From: OLB9 sp041392785
Lineage (GTDB): Bacteria; Bacteroidota; Bacteroidia; Chitinophagales; Saprospiraceae
NCBI GenBank assembly: GCA_041392785.1
Contig: JAWKLK010000007.1
Location: 124,001-188,000, forward strand
Length of the DNA stretch: 64,000 nt
Direction of reading: 5' to 3'
The notes below the pieces were generated by a model, which worked only from the letters and a program-made list of their open reading frames with translations, was not told where the DNA came from and did no database searches. The position numbers were made by a program, and so were the translations under genes. This document shows, in pieces, positions 17,078-26,511 of the stretch; position 1 is the first letter of the stretch, and each line of letters opens with the position of its first letter.

Positions 17078-17465
17078 ATGTTTGATCAATTGACTCTGGT
17101 TTCTGCTTTATTAGGAGGATTTGCGTTTACCTTTTTAGGGGCTATTTTAACTATCAATAACCCCAAAAAAAATTACATCAGTTTTGTTGGTTTTAGCTGC
17201 GCTTACAGCAACATTATTTTTTATTTGTACATTGGGATGGGCATTATTTTTTGATAAAGAAATGAATTTTATTGAACTTTCAGATGCAGGAAAATCAAAA
17301 CATCTTTTTCTATCCAAACTATTTCTTTTTGCTATTTTTTTTGTAAATATTTTACTTGGTATGTCCGGTTGGCTGCATTCTAAACAAACAGGCATTTTGA
17401 CGTCGATTATATCCTTTCTTGCAATATTATCCACAATTTTTGTATTGAAAGATATTATAAATTAG
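17078..17465 (+). CDS. Small membrane protein, frame broken at an A8 run
   Basis: An ATG at 17078 opens MFDQLTLVSALLGGFAF..., which then runs out of frame. From about 17166 a second frame continues TSVLLVLAALTATLFFICTLG to a stop at 17465. The join falls in an eight-A run (17165-17172); with seven A the two parts fuse into one protein of about 128 residues with four hydrophobic segments. The joined sequence (NPKKITSVLL) is smooth, so the extra A is a recent insertion, a sequencing error, or a site of transcriptional slippage. I do not recognise the family. Confidence 0.6.
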
Positions 17466-17536
17466 GTTTTTGAATTTATCCATAAACTGTATTGAAAAAT
17501 AATAGGTAGAAGAACTCATAAATTTCAATTTTATTT

Positions 17537-17544
17537 TACCTTTG
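17537..17544 (+). promoter_or_regulatory. -7 box TACCTTTG
   Basis: A full TAnnTTTG match 44 bases upstream of the MORN-repeat lipoprotein gene start at 17588. Confidence 0.45.
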
Positions 17545-17587
17545 TTTGTCGTATTGTTTTAAAAATTATAGGTATTAAATTGAACTC

Positions 17588-18511
17588 ATGAAGAAATATT
17601 TCACATTTGGACTCTGTTTATTTTTAATGGGATGTAAGATAAAATCCACTTTGCGATATGAACTATCATCTGAAACATTTGAAAACTGGTACACACATTT
17701 TATGGGAGATGATGAAACTGCTATTGCGACATGGTACCATTACTTAAAGACAAAAACGGATACCAATACCTATATTTTAAGAAAATTTTTTCCTGAAACA
17801 CGAATGATGACTTCTGAAATCCATTTTTGGGACAAGGACTTAAAAATTCCGCATGGTTTAGCAAGATTTTGGCATGAGAATGGAAATTTAAGTATTGAAG
17901 GTTATTATGAATATTCTTATAAAGTTGGAAGATGGAAATATTTTGATAGACGTTCCGGCAACCTTATGGTTGTTTCTGGAGAATATGTAAATGGGAAAAA
18001 AAATGGTAAATGGGAATATTATGACGAAAAAGGTAGATTGTATTCATTGAAACATTTTGTTAATGACAAAATGGAAGGTGAATTTGTAAAGTATGATAGT
18101 TTGGGTACAGTGATAAACTCTGGTATTTATCATGCAGATACGATATATCAGCAGACCAATAGCGCCATACTTCATCAAGAGTTACCATATTTATTAGAAT
18201 GTAAAAATATCAAGAATGCTGAAAAGCGCAATGAGTGTTCGAATCAGGCACTGAGTAGATTTATATTTCAAAATTTTAAATACCCAAAATATGCCAAATA
18301 CTGTGAATTACAGGGCGAAACATTAAACGAAATCACTATTGATACGCTTGGTAATGTAAAAAATGTTGAGGTAATTGTGGGACTGTGTCAGGAGTTTAAG
18401 GATCAGAATTATAGAATACTCAGAAAATTACCTTCGTGGGAGCCAGGAAAGATTAATGGGAAAAAAACTACATGGCATTTACAAATCCCAATTTACTATC
18501 AAATTTATTAG
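17588..18511 (+). CDS. Lipoprotein with MORN-like repeats and a TonB C-terminal-like domain
   Basis: A 307-residue lipoprotein (lipobox FLMGC). Residues ~90-175 hold MORN/YwqK-type repeats with the G-x-W-x-Y/F-x-x-x-G pattern: HGLARFWHENGNL, VGRWKYFDRRSGNL, NGKWEYYDEKGRL, EGEFVKYDSLGTV. The last ~80 residues (FKYPKYAKYCELQGETL...ITIDTLGNVKNVEVI) look like the C-terminal domain of TonB-type energy transducers. This combination occurs in Bacteroidota surface or periplasmic proteins annotated as 'energy transducer TonB' or 'YwqK antitoxin'. Neither name proves a role: no toxin gene is adjacent, and the protein has a lipid anchor rather than a TonB inner-membrane helix. Confidence 0.75.
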   Translation: MKKYFTFGLCLFLMGCKIKSTLRYELSSETFENWYTHFMGDDETAIATWYHYLKTKTDTNTYILRKFFPETRMMTSEIHFWDKDLKIPHGLARFWHENGNLSIEGYYEYSYKVGRWKYFDRRSGNLMVVSGEYVNGKKNGKWEYYDEKGRLYSLKHFVNDKMEGEFVKYDSLGTVINSGIYHADTIYQQTNSAILHQELPYLLECKNIKNAEKRNECSNQALSRFIFQNFKYPKYAKYCELQGETLNEITIDTLGNVKNVEVIVGLCQEFKDQNYRILRKLPSWEPGKINGKKTTWHLQIPIYYQIY

Positions 18512-18554
18512 GGAATATATATGCTTAGGCTTATTCTCTTTTTAACCCATTTGA

Positions 18555-19838
18555 TTAATCCGTTGTTCCGTAATCAGTAGCTAATGTATTAAATGTTGAA
18601 AATGCTATTACTCTATCATAGATATCTCCAGCTGCCTTATAATATGCAAATGCATAATAATTATTTTCGGTTCCTGCCCAATTTCCTTCGGTATCTGATA
18701 GCATCAATCCTTCATCTTCTTTCCATTCACCGATTAAATAGCTATAATACCCTTGTTTGAGCAAAAGCGTGCGCGAATAAACTCCAGTGTTAGAGTCATA
18801 TTCCAACTTGTACTCATTACTTGGCTCAAAATTATTGAATGAGCTCAAAATGTAAAGGTCCTTTCTGTAATTTGAATTTGGATCAGTATATCTGAACGTG
18901 ACATAAACATACTCAGAAATAATAGATGGGTCATTTGCTGCACTCTCTAAATTATCAACAGTAAATAGTCCGTTAAAGTCCAATCTGTAAATATATGCAT
19001 CATTTCCACGCGGGTTTTCCATGACTAATTTTGCTGTGACGGAATCATAATGCCTCTCAATATGCTGAATATTTCTACCGAGGCTGATAATTCTTCGTAA
19101 ATCAAACTCTCTAAATTCTTTAATACCTGGCCATTCAAACATACCTTGGGTAGTATAAACCAATTTGTTATTTAAGAAAGTATTGGGTTTATGAGTAATG
19201 GAGGTATTCCAATTTTGATTTTGGATAATGGTAAGTTCCACATCTTCTAAAGGGTTTCTGATATTTAAATCTTTATGTAATAAGATTGGTCTAATTTGCT
19301 GATTTTGCCTCAATTTTTCTACTTGTGATGATTGGATCATCTCAATGCCAATGTTTGCAATATCTTCTGAGACCACAAATCTTCTAGTAATGATAGGGTA
19401 GTCAATATTATCTTCGTAGATGACCAAAAGGTAATTGCCAGATATTTTGAGCTTAAAATCCACAGAAGGAATCGCTTGAGTATAGTGTATATAGTTCATT
19501 CTAGTATTGGTAGAGTAATTGTATTTTCGCAATCTTTCGTCTTGAAATCCGTTGATGTAATCTATTTCATTAATGTTTGATGGTTGCCAATTCCTATCGC
19601 AATGGATGACTTTATAAAAAAAATTGCGTTCATAACCTGACAAATCGTCAAATGCCAGAATGAGGCGATCTGCAGAATTCAATTTTAGCAATGGAAATAA
19701 AAGTGGATCACTTAGCCCAAACTGTACGGAATGAATATCGGGATCATACACTTTATTCTTATACTCGAGTTCTTCTTGGCCATCCATAAATAGTGGCAAA
19801 CAATTGAAAAACAAGACTATCAATAAAGACTTCAGCAT
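18555..19838 (-). CDS. Type IX secretion system plug protein (formerly DUF5103)
   Basis: A 427-residue exported protein. I take the ATG at 19838 because the longer frame start at 19871 lies inside the promoter box; the 19838 start opens a signal peptide ending in ..LPLFMDGQ. The family pattern is present: SVQFGLSDPLLFPLLKLNS, a Y-ERNFFYKVIHCDRNW-PS block, YINGF, and NTRMNYIHYTQAIPS. The Plug protein caps the periplasmic/extracellular side of the giant SprA translocon of the T9SS when no substrate is moving. Its presence fits the T9SS sorting tail on the 51193-54780 protease. No other T9SS component is in the window. Confidence 0.88.
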   Translation of the reverse strand: MLKSLLIVLFFNCLPLFMDGQEELEYKNKVYDPDIHSVQFGLSDPLLFPLLKLNSADRLILAFDDLSGYERNFFYKVIHCDRNWQPSNINEIDYINGFQDERLRKYNYSTNTRMNYIHYTQAIPSVDFKLKISGNYLLVIYEDNIDYPIITRRFVVSEDIANIGIEMIQSSQVEKLRQNQQIRPILLHKDLNIRNPLEDVELTIIQNQNWNTSITHKPNTFLNNKLVYTTQGMFEWPGIKEFREFDLRRIISLGRNIQHIERHYDSVTAKLVMENPRGNDAYIYRLDFNGLFTVDNLESAANDPSIISEYVYVTFRYTDPNSNYRKDLYILSSFNNFEPSNEYKLEYDSNTGVYSRTLLLKQGYYSYLIGEWKEDEGLMLSDTEGNWAGTENNYYAFAYYKAAGDIYDRVIAFSTFNTLATDYGTTD

Positions 19839-19868
19839 AGATAGGTATTTGACTTTTAAAACGAAGAT

Positions 19869-19876
19869 CAAACGTA
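19869..19876 (-). promoter_or_regulatory. -7 box TACGTTTG (minus strand)
   Basis: A full TAnnTTTG match on the minus strand, 31 bases ahead of the plug gene ATG at 19838. It rules out the longer start at 19871. Confidence 0.5.
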
Positions 19877-19901
19877 AAAAAGTATTAAGAAAAAAATAAA
19901 T

Positions 19902-20219
19902 TTAAGCCATTCCTGCAGTAGGAAAATGCATTGGAGGTAACATTCCTGACTCAGGATCTTCTATAACTCCGTGTTGAGTTTCATATTTTTTAATGTTATC
20001 TTGCAATGCTTTCATCAGCCTTTTTGCATGTTGAGGTGTAAGGATAATCCTAGCTTTCACTTTCGCCTTAGGTACATTAGGCACTAAACGGATAAAATCG
20101 ACTATAAACTCAGAATGCGAATGGGAAATGATAGCAAGGTTAGAATAGATACCTTCAGAAACTTCTTCGCTAAGTTCGATATTAATCTGATTTTGATTTT
20201 GATTGTTTTGTTCGCTCAT
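19902..20219 (-). CDS. DUF3467 domain protein
   Basis: A 105-residue cytoplasmic protein. It matches the DUF3467 pattern: EGIYSNLAIISHSHSEFIVDF, then LVPNVPKAKVKARIILTPQHAKRLMKALQDN. The first 15 residues are a Gln/Asn-rich tail (NNQNQNQINIEL), and the end is rich in Pro, Gly and Met. The family is common in Bacteroidota and of unknown function. The gene lies 30 bases upstream of the plug gene's promoter region and downstream of the HAD/PBP pair, all on the minus strand, but shared transcription with the plug gene is uncertain since the plug gene has its own -7 box. Confidence 0.8.
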   Translation of the reverse strand: MSEQNNQNQNQINIELSEEVSEGIYSNLAIISHSHSEFIVDFIRLVPNVPKAKVKARIILTPQHAKRLMKALQDNIKKYETQHGVIEDPESGMLPPMHFPTAGMA

Positions 20220-20268
20220 TAGAAATATTTGAATAATAAATAATTATATACAAGATGAATAATGTACT

Positions 20269-20928
20269 TTAACATTTTTCTGGGGTGAGAAGTTCTGCAC
20301 TAAGAGTATCAAATACATTTTGATCAGGATTGTGCAGTAAGCAATGCCATCCCACGGATGATTTTGCTGCATTGATATTTTCTGGAAGGTCATCAATAAA
20401 AAGGGTTTCATCGGATTTTATTTGAGTCATATCTTGCACATAGTGATATATATCAGAATTTGGCTTCCGGAATCCTATTTTATGAGAGTAAAATACATGA
20501 TCAAAGAAAGTATTTTCAAAATCTACAATCCTATGTATTTTTTTTAAATTTTTATGAATCCATTCTAAATGAAGGGAATTGATATTGCTTAATAAGTACA
20601 GATTGTAATCTTCTTTTAGTGCTTTAAGTCTATCAAAAGTTGTGGGATTCCAACCAATCAGCATTGCATTCCAAGCGTCAATGATTTGTCTTGGGTCTAG
20701 TTGGAACACAGATTTGCGTTGAATATGATTGATAAAAGTTTCAACACTTATCTCACCTTTTTCGAATCTATGTAAAATTTCTAAGGTGGTATTGGGCCTT
20801 TGAGTAATAGTTTTCCAATCCAAACCTGTTATTTGTTGCATGGATTCAATAGTCCTGTCTGGTTCAATATTTAATAATACGCCACCAAAGTCAAAAACAA
20901 TATTTTTAATCTTCTGCTTCATGCCCAT
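20269..20928 (-). CDS. HAD-family phosphatase
   Basis: A 219-residue haloacid-dehalogenase-superfamily hydrolase of subfamily IA type. Motif I, usually DxDxT, is VFDFGGVLLNIE, the DFGGVL variant common to YihX-like sugar-phosphate phosphatases. Motif II is the serine in LYLLSNIN, the conserved lysine is in GFRKPNSDIY, and motif IV is the aspartate pair in FIDDLPENI. Substrate cannot be fixed; YihX-type enzymes act on sugar phosphates such as glucose 1-phosphate. Its start overlaps the PBP stop by one base (TAATG), so the two are translationally coupled. Confidence 0.85.
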   Translation of the reverse strand: MGMKQKIKNIVFDFGGVLLNIEPDRTIESMQQITGLDWKTITQRPNTTLEILHRFEKGEISVETFINHIQRKSVFQLDPRQIIDAWNAMLIGWNPTTFDRLKALKEDYNLYLLSNINSLHLEWIHKNLKKIHRIVDFENTFFDHVFYSHKIGFRKPNSDIYHYVQDMTQIKSDETLFIDDLPENINAAKSSVGWHCLLHNPDQNVFDTLSAELLTPEKC

Positions 20929-23507
20929 TAAAATTCTTCATCAAATGATTCCATTTTGATTTTTTCGTCGAGGTTCGTTTGTTTTTCGACGCCCACCGGA
21001 ATATACTTATATTTTTCACAATCTATCAATTCATTATACCCTTCAGGTGGATTGGTAAAAGACATCTTGGCATTATACTTCAATTGGTCAGCATTTTTTT
21101 CCAATTGAGAATAAAATTTTTGTGCAATTGGTCTTGCCATAGAGTATCCTTCACCATCATCCAATGTCAGGAATCGAATCCATTTATCATCACCACCAGT
21201 CCAAATGCCTACTACCAAGGTTGGAGTGATGCTCATAAACCATGCATCTGCATAATCATTGGTTGTCCCGGTTTTTCCCCCTACAATAGATTGAATACCC
21301 ATTCCAAATCTTCCGCTAACATTGTTTCTAAGCATATCAACCATTACTGCATTATACAATGGGTTTATAGCTGATTTTCTTTCGGGAATGGCTTGATAGA
21401 TTGTCTTGCCATATTTATCTTCTATTTTTGCTACAAATACTGGTTGGACATAGGTACCATTATTGGCAAAAGTGCCATATGCGCCTGTCATTTCAAGTAC
21501 GGTTAAATCTACAGCACCTAGGCAAATAGAAGGGAGATTCGGCACCGCTAAACTACCATTTTTCAATCTCAAATCAATAGGAATTCCCATATTGCTCAAA
21601 AGACTCCTGACCGGTTGAACAGTTCCCATTTCTTTAATCAATCTAACTGTTATCGAGTTTTTTGAGTATAATAAACCTTGAAAAAGATTATACTTATTTC
21701 CTGTAAATGTTTCATTAGCATTGGCAGGCGACCATTCTTTATCGACATGTAATCCTTTGTCTCCTGGTGAAATAGTGTATTGAATGTCCTCAAAAGACTC
21801 ACATGGTGATATATTTTGTATCGCCATTGCTTGTGTATAAACAAATGGTTTTATGGTTGATCCTACTGATCGTCTCATTGTGACATGGTCATATTTAAAA
21901 TATTTGTGACTTATGCCACCGACCCATGCCTTGACATGACCAGTACCTGGTTCCATAACCAACATACCTGACTGTAGGTGCATCTGATGAAAGCGAACCG
22001 AATCCAAAGGGGACATTTCTACTTCTTTCTCTCCTAATTCATAATCGAATACTTTCATAAGAATTGGGGTGGAAAAAACTTGTTTGTATTGTTCTTGGAG
22101 TGTATTGTATTGTTGTTTTAGTTCTTGCCATTCTGGTGTTTTCAATAATGCAATGTAATGATCCGCTTTGGCTGCCTCAATTACTTCATTTTGCAATAAT
22201 TCAGGCCAAGTTGTATTATTTTCTTCAACTTGTATTATTGATTTTATAATGTTATCAGAAGTAGGTAGATTTGGGTACTGATGCTGGACATCACTTAAAA
22301 TTTTTTCTAAATATTTCTTTCTTAAATTCAAATATCTATCTGACGCTTTACACTGATTTTCTAAGATTTCAGCTCGTAAATTTTTTTGATAGTCATCAGC
22401 ATCGTACGTCCATGGATCTTTACCTTTCCAAACTTGCCAAAATCTTTTTTGGTTTGTTTTCATGTGTTCAAAAAGGGCTTGTTCTGCTATCTTTTGATAA
22501 CCTATGTCAAGGGTGGTGTATATTTTCAGCCCATCTTTATACACATTATAGGCCGTACCATCAGACTTATTTATACTGTTGCTTTGTAATAAATCTTTAA
22601 CCCATTTGGTCAATTCAGCTCTGAAATAAGGCGCTGGACCATCACTTTGCTCCATTCTCTTGAAATTCTCTGTATTTATTGTGCTTTTCAGGAGCGAATC
22701 CAAAGTGGTATTATCAATGATTTCAGATTTTCTCATAAGATTCAATACCACATCTCTTCTTTCTTTGCTTTTTTCTGGAAATCTTATAGGATTATATAAA
22801 CTTGGATTTTTTAACATGCCTATCAATGTAGCAGCTTCTTCGGGATTCAAATCTTTTTGGTGTTTACTGAAGTATGTTTGAGAAGCAGCCTCAATGCCAT
22901 GTGCACCGTTGATAAATTCAAATTTATTCAGGTACATCGCTAAAATTTCTTCTTTCGTGTATCGTTTTTCTAGTTTTACTGCGACTACCCATTCTTTGAG
23001 CTTAACACCCATCAAAGTGATGATTTTTTTGGGATATGCCATCTTAGACATATTGGGTCGTTTAAATAGTAGTTTGGCCAACTGTTGAGAAATGGTGCTA
23101 CCGCCGCCTGAGCTTTGATTTTGGAGTAAAATGGATTTAAAAAATACTCTTACAAGAGCCACAACATCTACTCCGCTATGGCTATAAAATCTATCATCTT
23201 CAGTGGCTAGCAAGGTGTTTTTTACCAATGGTGTAATCTCGTCATAATCAAGATTTACTCTATCTTCGATGTAGTACCTTCCCAAAGTCTCACCATTGAT
23301 ATCATATATTATTGAAGCCAAATCATACTTGGGGTTTTCTAACTCGTCAAAAGATGGTGTTTCGAATTTACTAATATAAGAAAATAATAATATACCCAAG
23401 ATAAGAATCCCTAAAGCAATTCTATTGAACCACCGAGCGTATTTATTTCCTGGATTCAGGCCTTCTTTGATATATTGTAAAAGTCTATCAACATATTGAT
23501 TTAGCAT
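20928..23507 (-). CDS. Class A penicillin-binding protein (transglycosylase-transpeptidase)
   Basis: A bifunctional peptidoglycan synthase of 859 residues with one N-terminal membrane helix (~27-45). The glycosyltransferase domain (~85-260) has the catalytic E103 in ATEDDRFYSHSG, the GGSTISQQLAK motif and the ILAMYLN block. The transpeptidase domain has S550-T-I-K553 (SxxK, acylated serine), YSKNS (SxN) and GGKTGTTNDY (KTGT). It resembles PBP1A. The long insertion between the domains (~380-490) is rich in charged residues and is family-variable. The gene is the first of a PBP-HAD pair and has a -7 box about 115 bases upstream. Confidence 0.93.
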   Translation of the reverse strand: MLNQYVDRLLQYIKEGLNPGNKYARWFNRIALGILILGILLFSYISKFETPSFDELENPKYDLASIIYDINGETLGRYYIEDRVNLDYDEITPLVKNTLLATEDDRFYSHSGVDVVALVRVFFKSILLQNQSSGGGSTISQQLAKLLFKRPNMSKMAYPKKIITLMGVKLKEWVVAVKLEKRYTKEEILAMYLNKFEFINGAHGIEAASQTYFSKHQKDLNPEEAATLIGMLKNPSLYNPIRFPEKSKERRDVVLNLMRKSEIIDNTTLDSLLKSTINTENFKRMEQSDGPAPYFRAELTKWVKDLLQSNSINKSDGTAYNVYKDGLKIYTTLDIGYQKIAEQALFEHMKTNQKRFWQVWKGKDPWTYDADDYQKNLRAEILENQCKASDRYLNLRKKYLEKILSDVQHQYPNLPTSDNIIKSIIQVEENNTTWPELLQNEVIEAAKADHYIALLKTPEWQELKQQYNTLQEQYKQVFSTPILMKVFDYELGEKEVEMSPLDSVRFHQMHLQSGMLVMEPGTGHVKAWVGGISHKYFKYDHVTMRRSVGSTIKPFVYTQAMAIQNISPCESFEDIQYTISPGDKGLHVDKEWSPANANETFTGNKYNLFQGLLYSKNSITVRLIKEMGTVQPVRSLLSNMGIPIDLRLKNGSLAVPNLPSICLGAVDLTVLEMTGAYGTFANNGTYVQPVFVAKIEDKYGKTIYQAIPERKSAINPLYNAVMVDMLRNNVSGRFGMGIQSIVGGKTGTTNDYADAWFMSITPTLVVGIWTGGDDKWIRFLTLDDGEGYSMARPIAQKFYSQLEKNADQLKYNAKMSFTNPPEGYNELIDCEKYKYIPVGVEKQTNLDEKIKMESFDEEF

Positions 23508-23621
23508 ATAAAATGACTTTATATGAATAATGATATTGTGCTGATTTTCAGATAATAAAACAATTATCTTATTTTATGTAGATTCATAAGGAATCAAGTA
23601 AAAGAATAACATTCAGCAATG

Positions 23622-23629
23622 CAAAGATA
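23622..23629 (-). promoter_or_regulatory. -7 box TATCTTTG (minus strand) for the PBP gene
   Basis: A full TAnnTTTG match read on the minus strand. It would give a leader of about 105 bases before the PBP start at 23507. Confidence 0.45.
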
Positions 23630-23694
23630 AATTTTAGTCTAAAACTATTTACATTAAAATTTCAATCCCTAAAAATTGAGTTTTAAAATTTGAT

Positions 23695-23702
23695 TACATT
23701 TG
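23695..23702 (+). promoter_or_regulatory. -7 box TACATTTG for the DUF1015 gene
   Basis: A TAnnTTTG match with a TTG 16 bases upstream (23676-23678), 23 bases before the ATG at 23725. Confidence 0.5.
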
Positions 23703-23724
23703 CATTTTGTTTTCATAGAAATCC

Positions 23725-24834
23725 ATGTTAATTTATTCATTTAGAGCATCTTATCCAAATTTTGACCTAATTTCATCTGTTGACTTTTATCTAGGAGATG
23801 TAGGAAAAAATTATAATCATTATAAATCCATTGGTTTTTTAAAAAAAATGCCTGAGAAAGCTATTTTTATCTATAGAATTCATGCGCATGGAAAAGTGTA
23901 TAATGGGGTAGTAGCTGCTAATGATTTGGAGGATATCAAGAAAAAAAATATTCTTGGACATGAACACACCATTCTTGAGAAGGAGCAAGAAATGCTGAGT
24001 AAGATGTTATTGCGAAAAGCTATGATAAAACCTGTTTTATTAGGATATCATCCGACAGAAGAAGTGCTCAATTTTATAAATGATTTTACGTCAATTCATT
24101 CACCTATAATACAATTACAACCAAATAACCTAAAAGAAAAGCATTTGATATGGGCGATTACTGAGCGCAAAGAGATAGAGGAATTCAAATCGCTGTTCAG
24201 AGAACATATCAAAGTAGCATATATTGCTGATGGTCACCATAGATCCAAGGTTACGACAAATTTGCTTGAGAAAAGCTTCCTCCAAGATGAAGATGGCACG
24301 AAACATCCGGCTTTGTTGAGTGCCTTTTTCCCTATGGATGAATTGTCCATTTATGAATTCAATCGCGTAGTGGAGGTTCCTGAACATTTGACATTGGTCA
24401 ATTTTATTGTGCGATGTAGTGCTATTTTTGAAATCCTTCCTTTGAAAGAAGCTAAAAAACCACAGTCAAAATATCACATTCATTTGTATATGGATCATTG
24501 TTGGTATGAGCTAAAATGGAAGGATCAAGTATTAGATAAATATAGAATGCAACCAGTAATATTAGATGTTGACATCTTTAATCACGAGGTTCTGGAATCT
24601 ATTTTAGATGTTGAAGATATCAAGACAGCCTCTACAGTCATGTATGTTCCCGGTCATTTAGGTCTTAATGCATTAGTGGATCAGTGCAAACACAGAAAAA
24701 TTATAGCATTTTCGTTTTTCCCGGTTCAGAATCAAGACGTGGTCAAAATATCAGAGAATGGGGATGTACTTCCACCAAAAAGTACTTGGTTTGAACCCAG
24801 AATGCACAATGGAGTCTTAATTAAGGAGTTTTAA
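23725..24834 (+). CDS. DUF1015 domain protein
   Basis: A 369-residue cytoplasmic protein of the DUF1015 family. The features are the early VYNGVVAANDLED...ILGHEHTI stretch, the IADGHHRSKVTTNLL core (usually ADGHHRYETA) and the late AFSFFPVQNQDVVKISENGDVLPPKSTWFEPR block. In several Bacteroidota and archaea this family lies beside serA/serC, and a member has been described as an ADP-dependent serine kinase-like protein; here no serine genes are adjacent, so I leave the function open. The N-terminus is shorter than usual (about 410 residues in the family). The next gene is 25 bases away on the same strand. Confidence 0.8.
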   Translation: MLIYSFRASYPNFDLISSVDFYLGDVGKNYNHYKSIGFLKKMPEKAIFIYRIHAHGKVYNGVVAANDLEDIKKKNILGHEHTILEKEQEMLSKMLLRKAMIKPVLLGYHPTEEVLNFINDFTSIHSPIIQLQPNNLKEKHLIWAITERKEIEEFKSLFREHIKVAYIADGHHRSKVTTNLLEKSFLQDEDGTKHPALLSAFFPMDELSIYEFNRVVEVPEHLTLVNFIVRCSAIFEILPLKEAKKPQSKYHIHLYMDHCWYELKWKDQVLDKYRMQPVILDVDIFNHEVLESILDVEDIKTASTVMYVPGHLGLNALVDQCKHRKIIAFSFFPVQNQDVVKISENGDVLPPKSTWFEPRMHNGVLIKEF

Positions 24835-24859
24835 AATTATCAAAACAATAGGTTATTCA

Positions 24860-25486
24860 ATGACAACTATGAAATGGGATTATTTCATTAGGGATAAGAA
24901 AAATTTTGGTGTATTATTTGCCACTTTTATCATTTCGCTAGGTAGTGTTGTGCTATTTAGGAATTTCTTAGAATGGAATGAAATGCGACATGGGTATGAT
25001 ATCTATGACCCTATTTTAAATTGGATTGGCCCATTTAACTTTTCATCTTTTATTGTGGCAGTCACTATTCCTATGGTATTTTGGGGCATCATTTTGTGCT
25101 TTCGCAACCCAATCTCCACATTATATCTGTTATGTGCTGCTATTATTATTGTAATACTGCGAATAAGCACTATTTATTTATTGCCATTTAATCCACCATC
25201 AAGTATTATTCCATTGTCTGATCCTATCATAAACAATCTTTTTTATTGTGGACAGGTCAATCAAAGGGATTTATTTTTTTCAGGTCATACAGCTAATTTA
25301 ATATTGCTTGGGTTTTTAATTGAAAATAAAACAATACGCAAAATATTTTTTACCATAGGTGCAATTGTTGGCACTTTACTTATTTTACAACATGTACATT
25401 ATTCTTATGATGTGATCGCTGCACCGATTTTTGCCTTTTACACTTCTAAATTGTCAAAACATTTGACACATAAAATGGTAAATTAG
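24860..25486 (+). CDS. PAP2-superfamily membrane protein (lipid phosphatase/sphingomyelin-synthase-like)
   Basis: A 208-residue membrane protein with about six hydrophobic segments. Near residue 137 it carries SGHT, and near 176 HVHYSYDVIAAP. Together these give the Ser-Gly-His...His-x-x-x-Asp catalytic pattern of the PAP2 C-terminal (sphingomyelin-synthase-like) group, which moves or cleaves lipid phospho head groups. The conserved RDLFFSGHTA stretch also matches that group. It follows the DUF1015 gene by 25 bases and ends overlapping the converging radical SAM gene by four bases. The lipid substrate is unknown. Confidence 0.75.
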   Translation: MTTMKWDYFIRDKKNFGVLFATFIISLGSVVLFRNFLEWNEMRHGYDIYDPILNWIGPFNFSSFIVAVTIPMVFWGIILCFRNPISTLYLLCAAIIIVILRISTIYLLPFNPPSSIIPLSDPIINNLFYCGQVNQRDLFFSGHTANLILLGFLIENKTIRKIFFTIGAIVGTLLILQHVHYSYDVIAAPIFAFYTSKLSKHLTHKMVN

Positions 25487-26511
25487 GCTTCACTCCACAC
25501 TTTGCAACCTTCAGTACAATTTTGGCAAATATCTATATTGTCACGTCCTTTGATAATGAGGGCTCGGAAGTTGCGGTACTCTGCATTTTTCCATATAGTT
25601 GCAAAGTTATCATCCTTTAAATCTCCGAGTTTATAAGAAGCATCTTTATCAAAACAGCATGGAACTACCAATCCGTCCCAGGTAATCACACAAGCATGCC
25701 ATAACTTCCAGCAGTGATTGAGTAGTGCATGTTTTACTTGAAAGCTGCCATCCTCCATCGCCCTATAACGCGAATATTTCGCAATAGTTGGAATAAGAGG
25801 ATTACCATTTTTATAATCATACACTTGAGCGGTTTTTAGTTTTACTTCATTGACTCCGATCTCCTTTGCCAATCGATAAATGTCTGGTATTTGATGTTCA
25901 TTTGGCTTGACCACTAAAAACTGGAAAATGATGTGAGGATGGTTGGCATTCAAATTTTTTTTCCATTTGACTACATTTCTAGCACCTTCTAACACCGTTT
26001 CTAAGTTTCCCGCCTTTCTATAATTTTCATAAACTTCTTGTGTGGTACCGTCAACAGAAATTATTAGTCTATCTAGTCCAGATTCTACAGTTCGACGAGC
26101 ATTTTCATCATTTAGAAAATGTCCGTTGGTAGAGGTGATAGTATATATTTTCCTTGCAGAAGCATATTTTACCATATCCAAAAAATTGGGATTTATATAT
26201 GGCTCACCTTGAAAATAGAATATTAAATATGTTAGTGTTTCCTGCATTTGATCAATGATTGATCGGAAGAAATCCACTTTAAGATTTCCTGTTTCTCTAG
26301 TGAATTGACGGAGTCCAGACGGACATTCAGGACATCTGAGATTACACGCTGTAGTGGGTTCCATTGAGATTGTCATGGGAAGCCCCCACTGAATCGGCTT
26401 TTTTAATACTTTTGTCAATTGATATGAACTATATAGAAGACCGATATTCAAAAGTTTTCTGATTGAAAATTTAGACAAAAATCTTAAAATGTCACTTTTA
26501 TATATTGTCAT
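25483..26511 (-). CDS. Radical SAM/SPASM domain protein
   Basis: A 342-residue radical S-adenosylmethionine enzyme. The [4Fe-4S] cluster motif CNLRCPEC (CxxxCxxC) follows EPTTA, the usual lead-in. The C-terminal SPASM region holds cysteines in CWKLWHACVI, VPCCFDK and the ICQNCTEGC cluster for auxiliary Fe-S clusters. SPASM enzymes modify peptides, sugars or other small molecules; no peptide precursor gene is nearby. The N-terminal ~30 residues (KSDILRFLSKFSIRKLLNIG) are an amphipathic lead that could contact the membrane. It looks like a standalone, perhaps lipid- or glycan-related, enzyme. Confidence 0.85.
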   Translation of the reverse strand: MTIYKSDILRFLSKFSIRKLLNIGLLYSSYQLTKVLKKPIQWGLPMTISMEPTTACNLRCPECPSGLRQFTRETGNLKVDFFRSIIDQMQETLTYLIFYFQGEPYINPNFLDMVKYASARKIYTITSTNGHFLNDENARRTVESGLDRLIISVDGTTQEVYENYRKAGNLETVLEGARNVVKWKKNLNANHPHIIFQFLVVKPNEHQIPDIYRLAKEIGVNEVKLKTAQVYDYKNGNPLIPTIAKYSRYRAMEDGSFQVKHALLNHCWKLWHACVITWDGLVVPCCFDKDASYKLGDLKDDNFATIWKNAEYRNFRALIIKGRDNIDICQNCTEGCKVWSEA

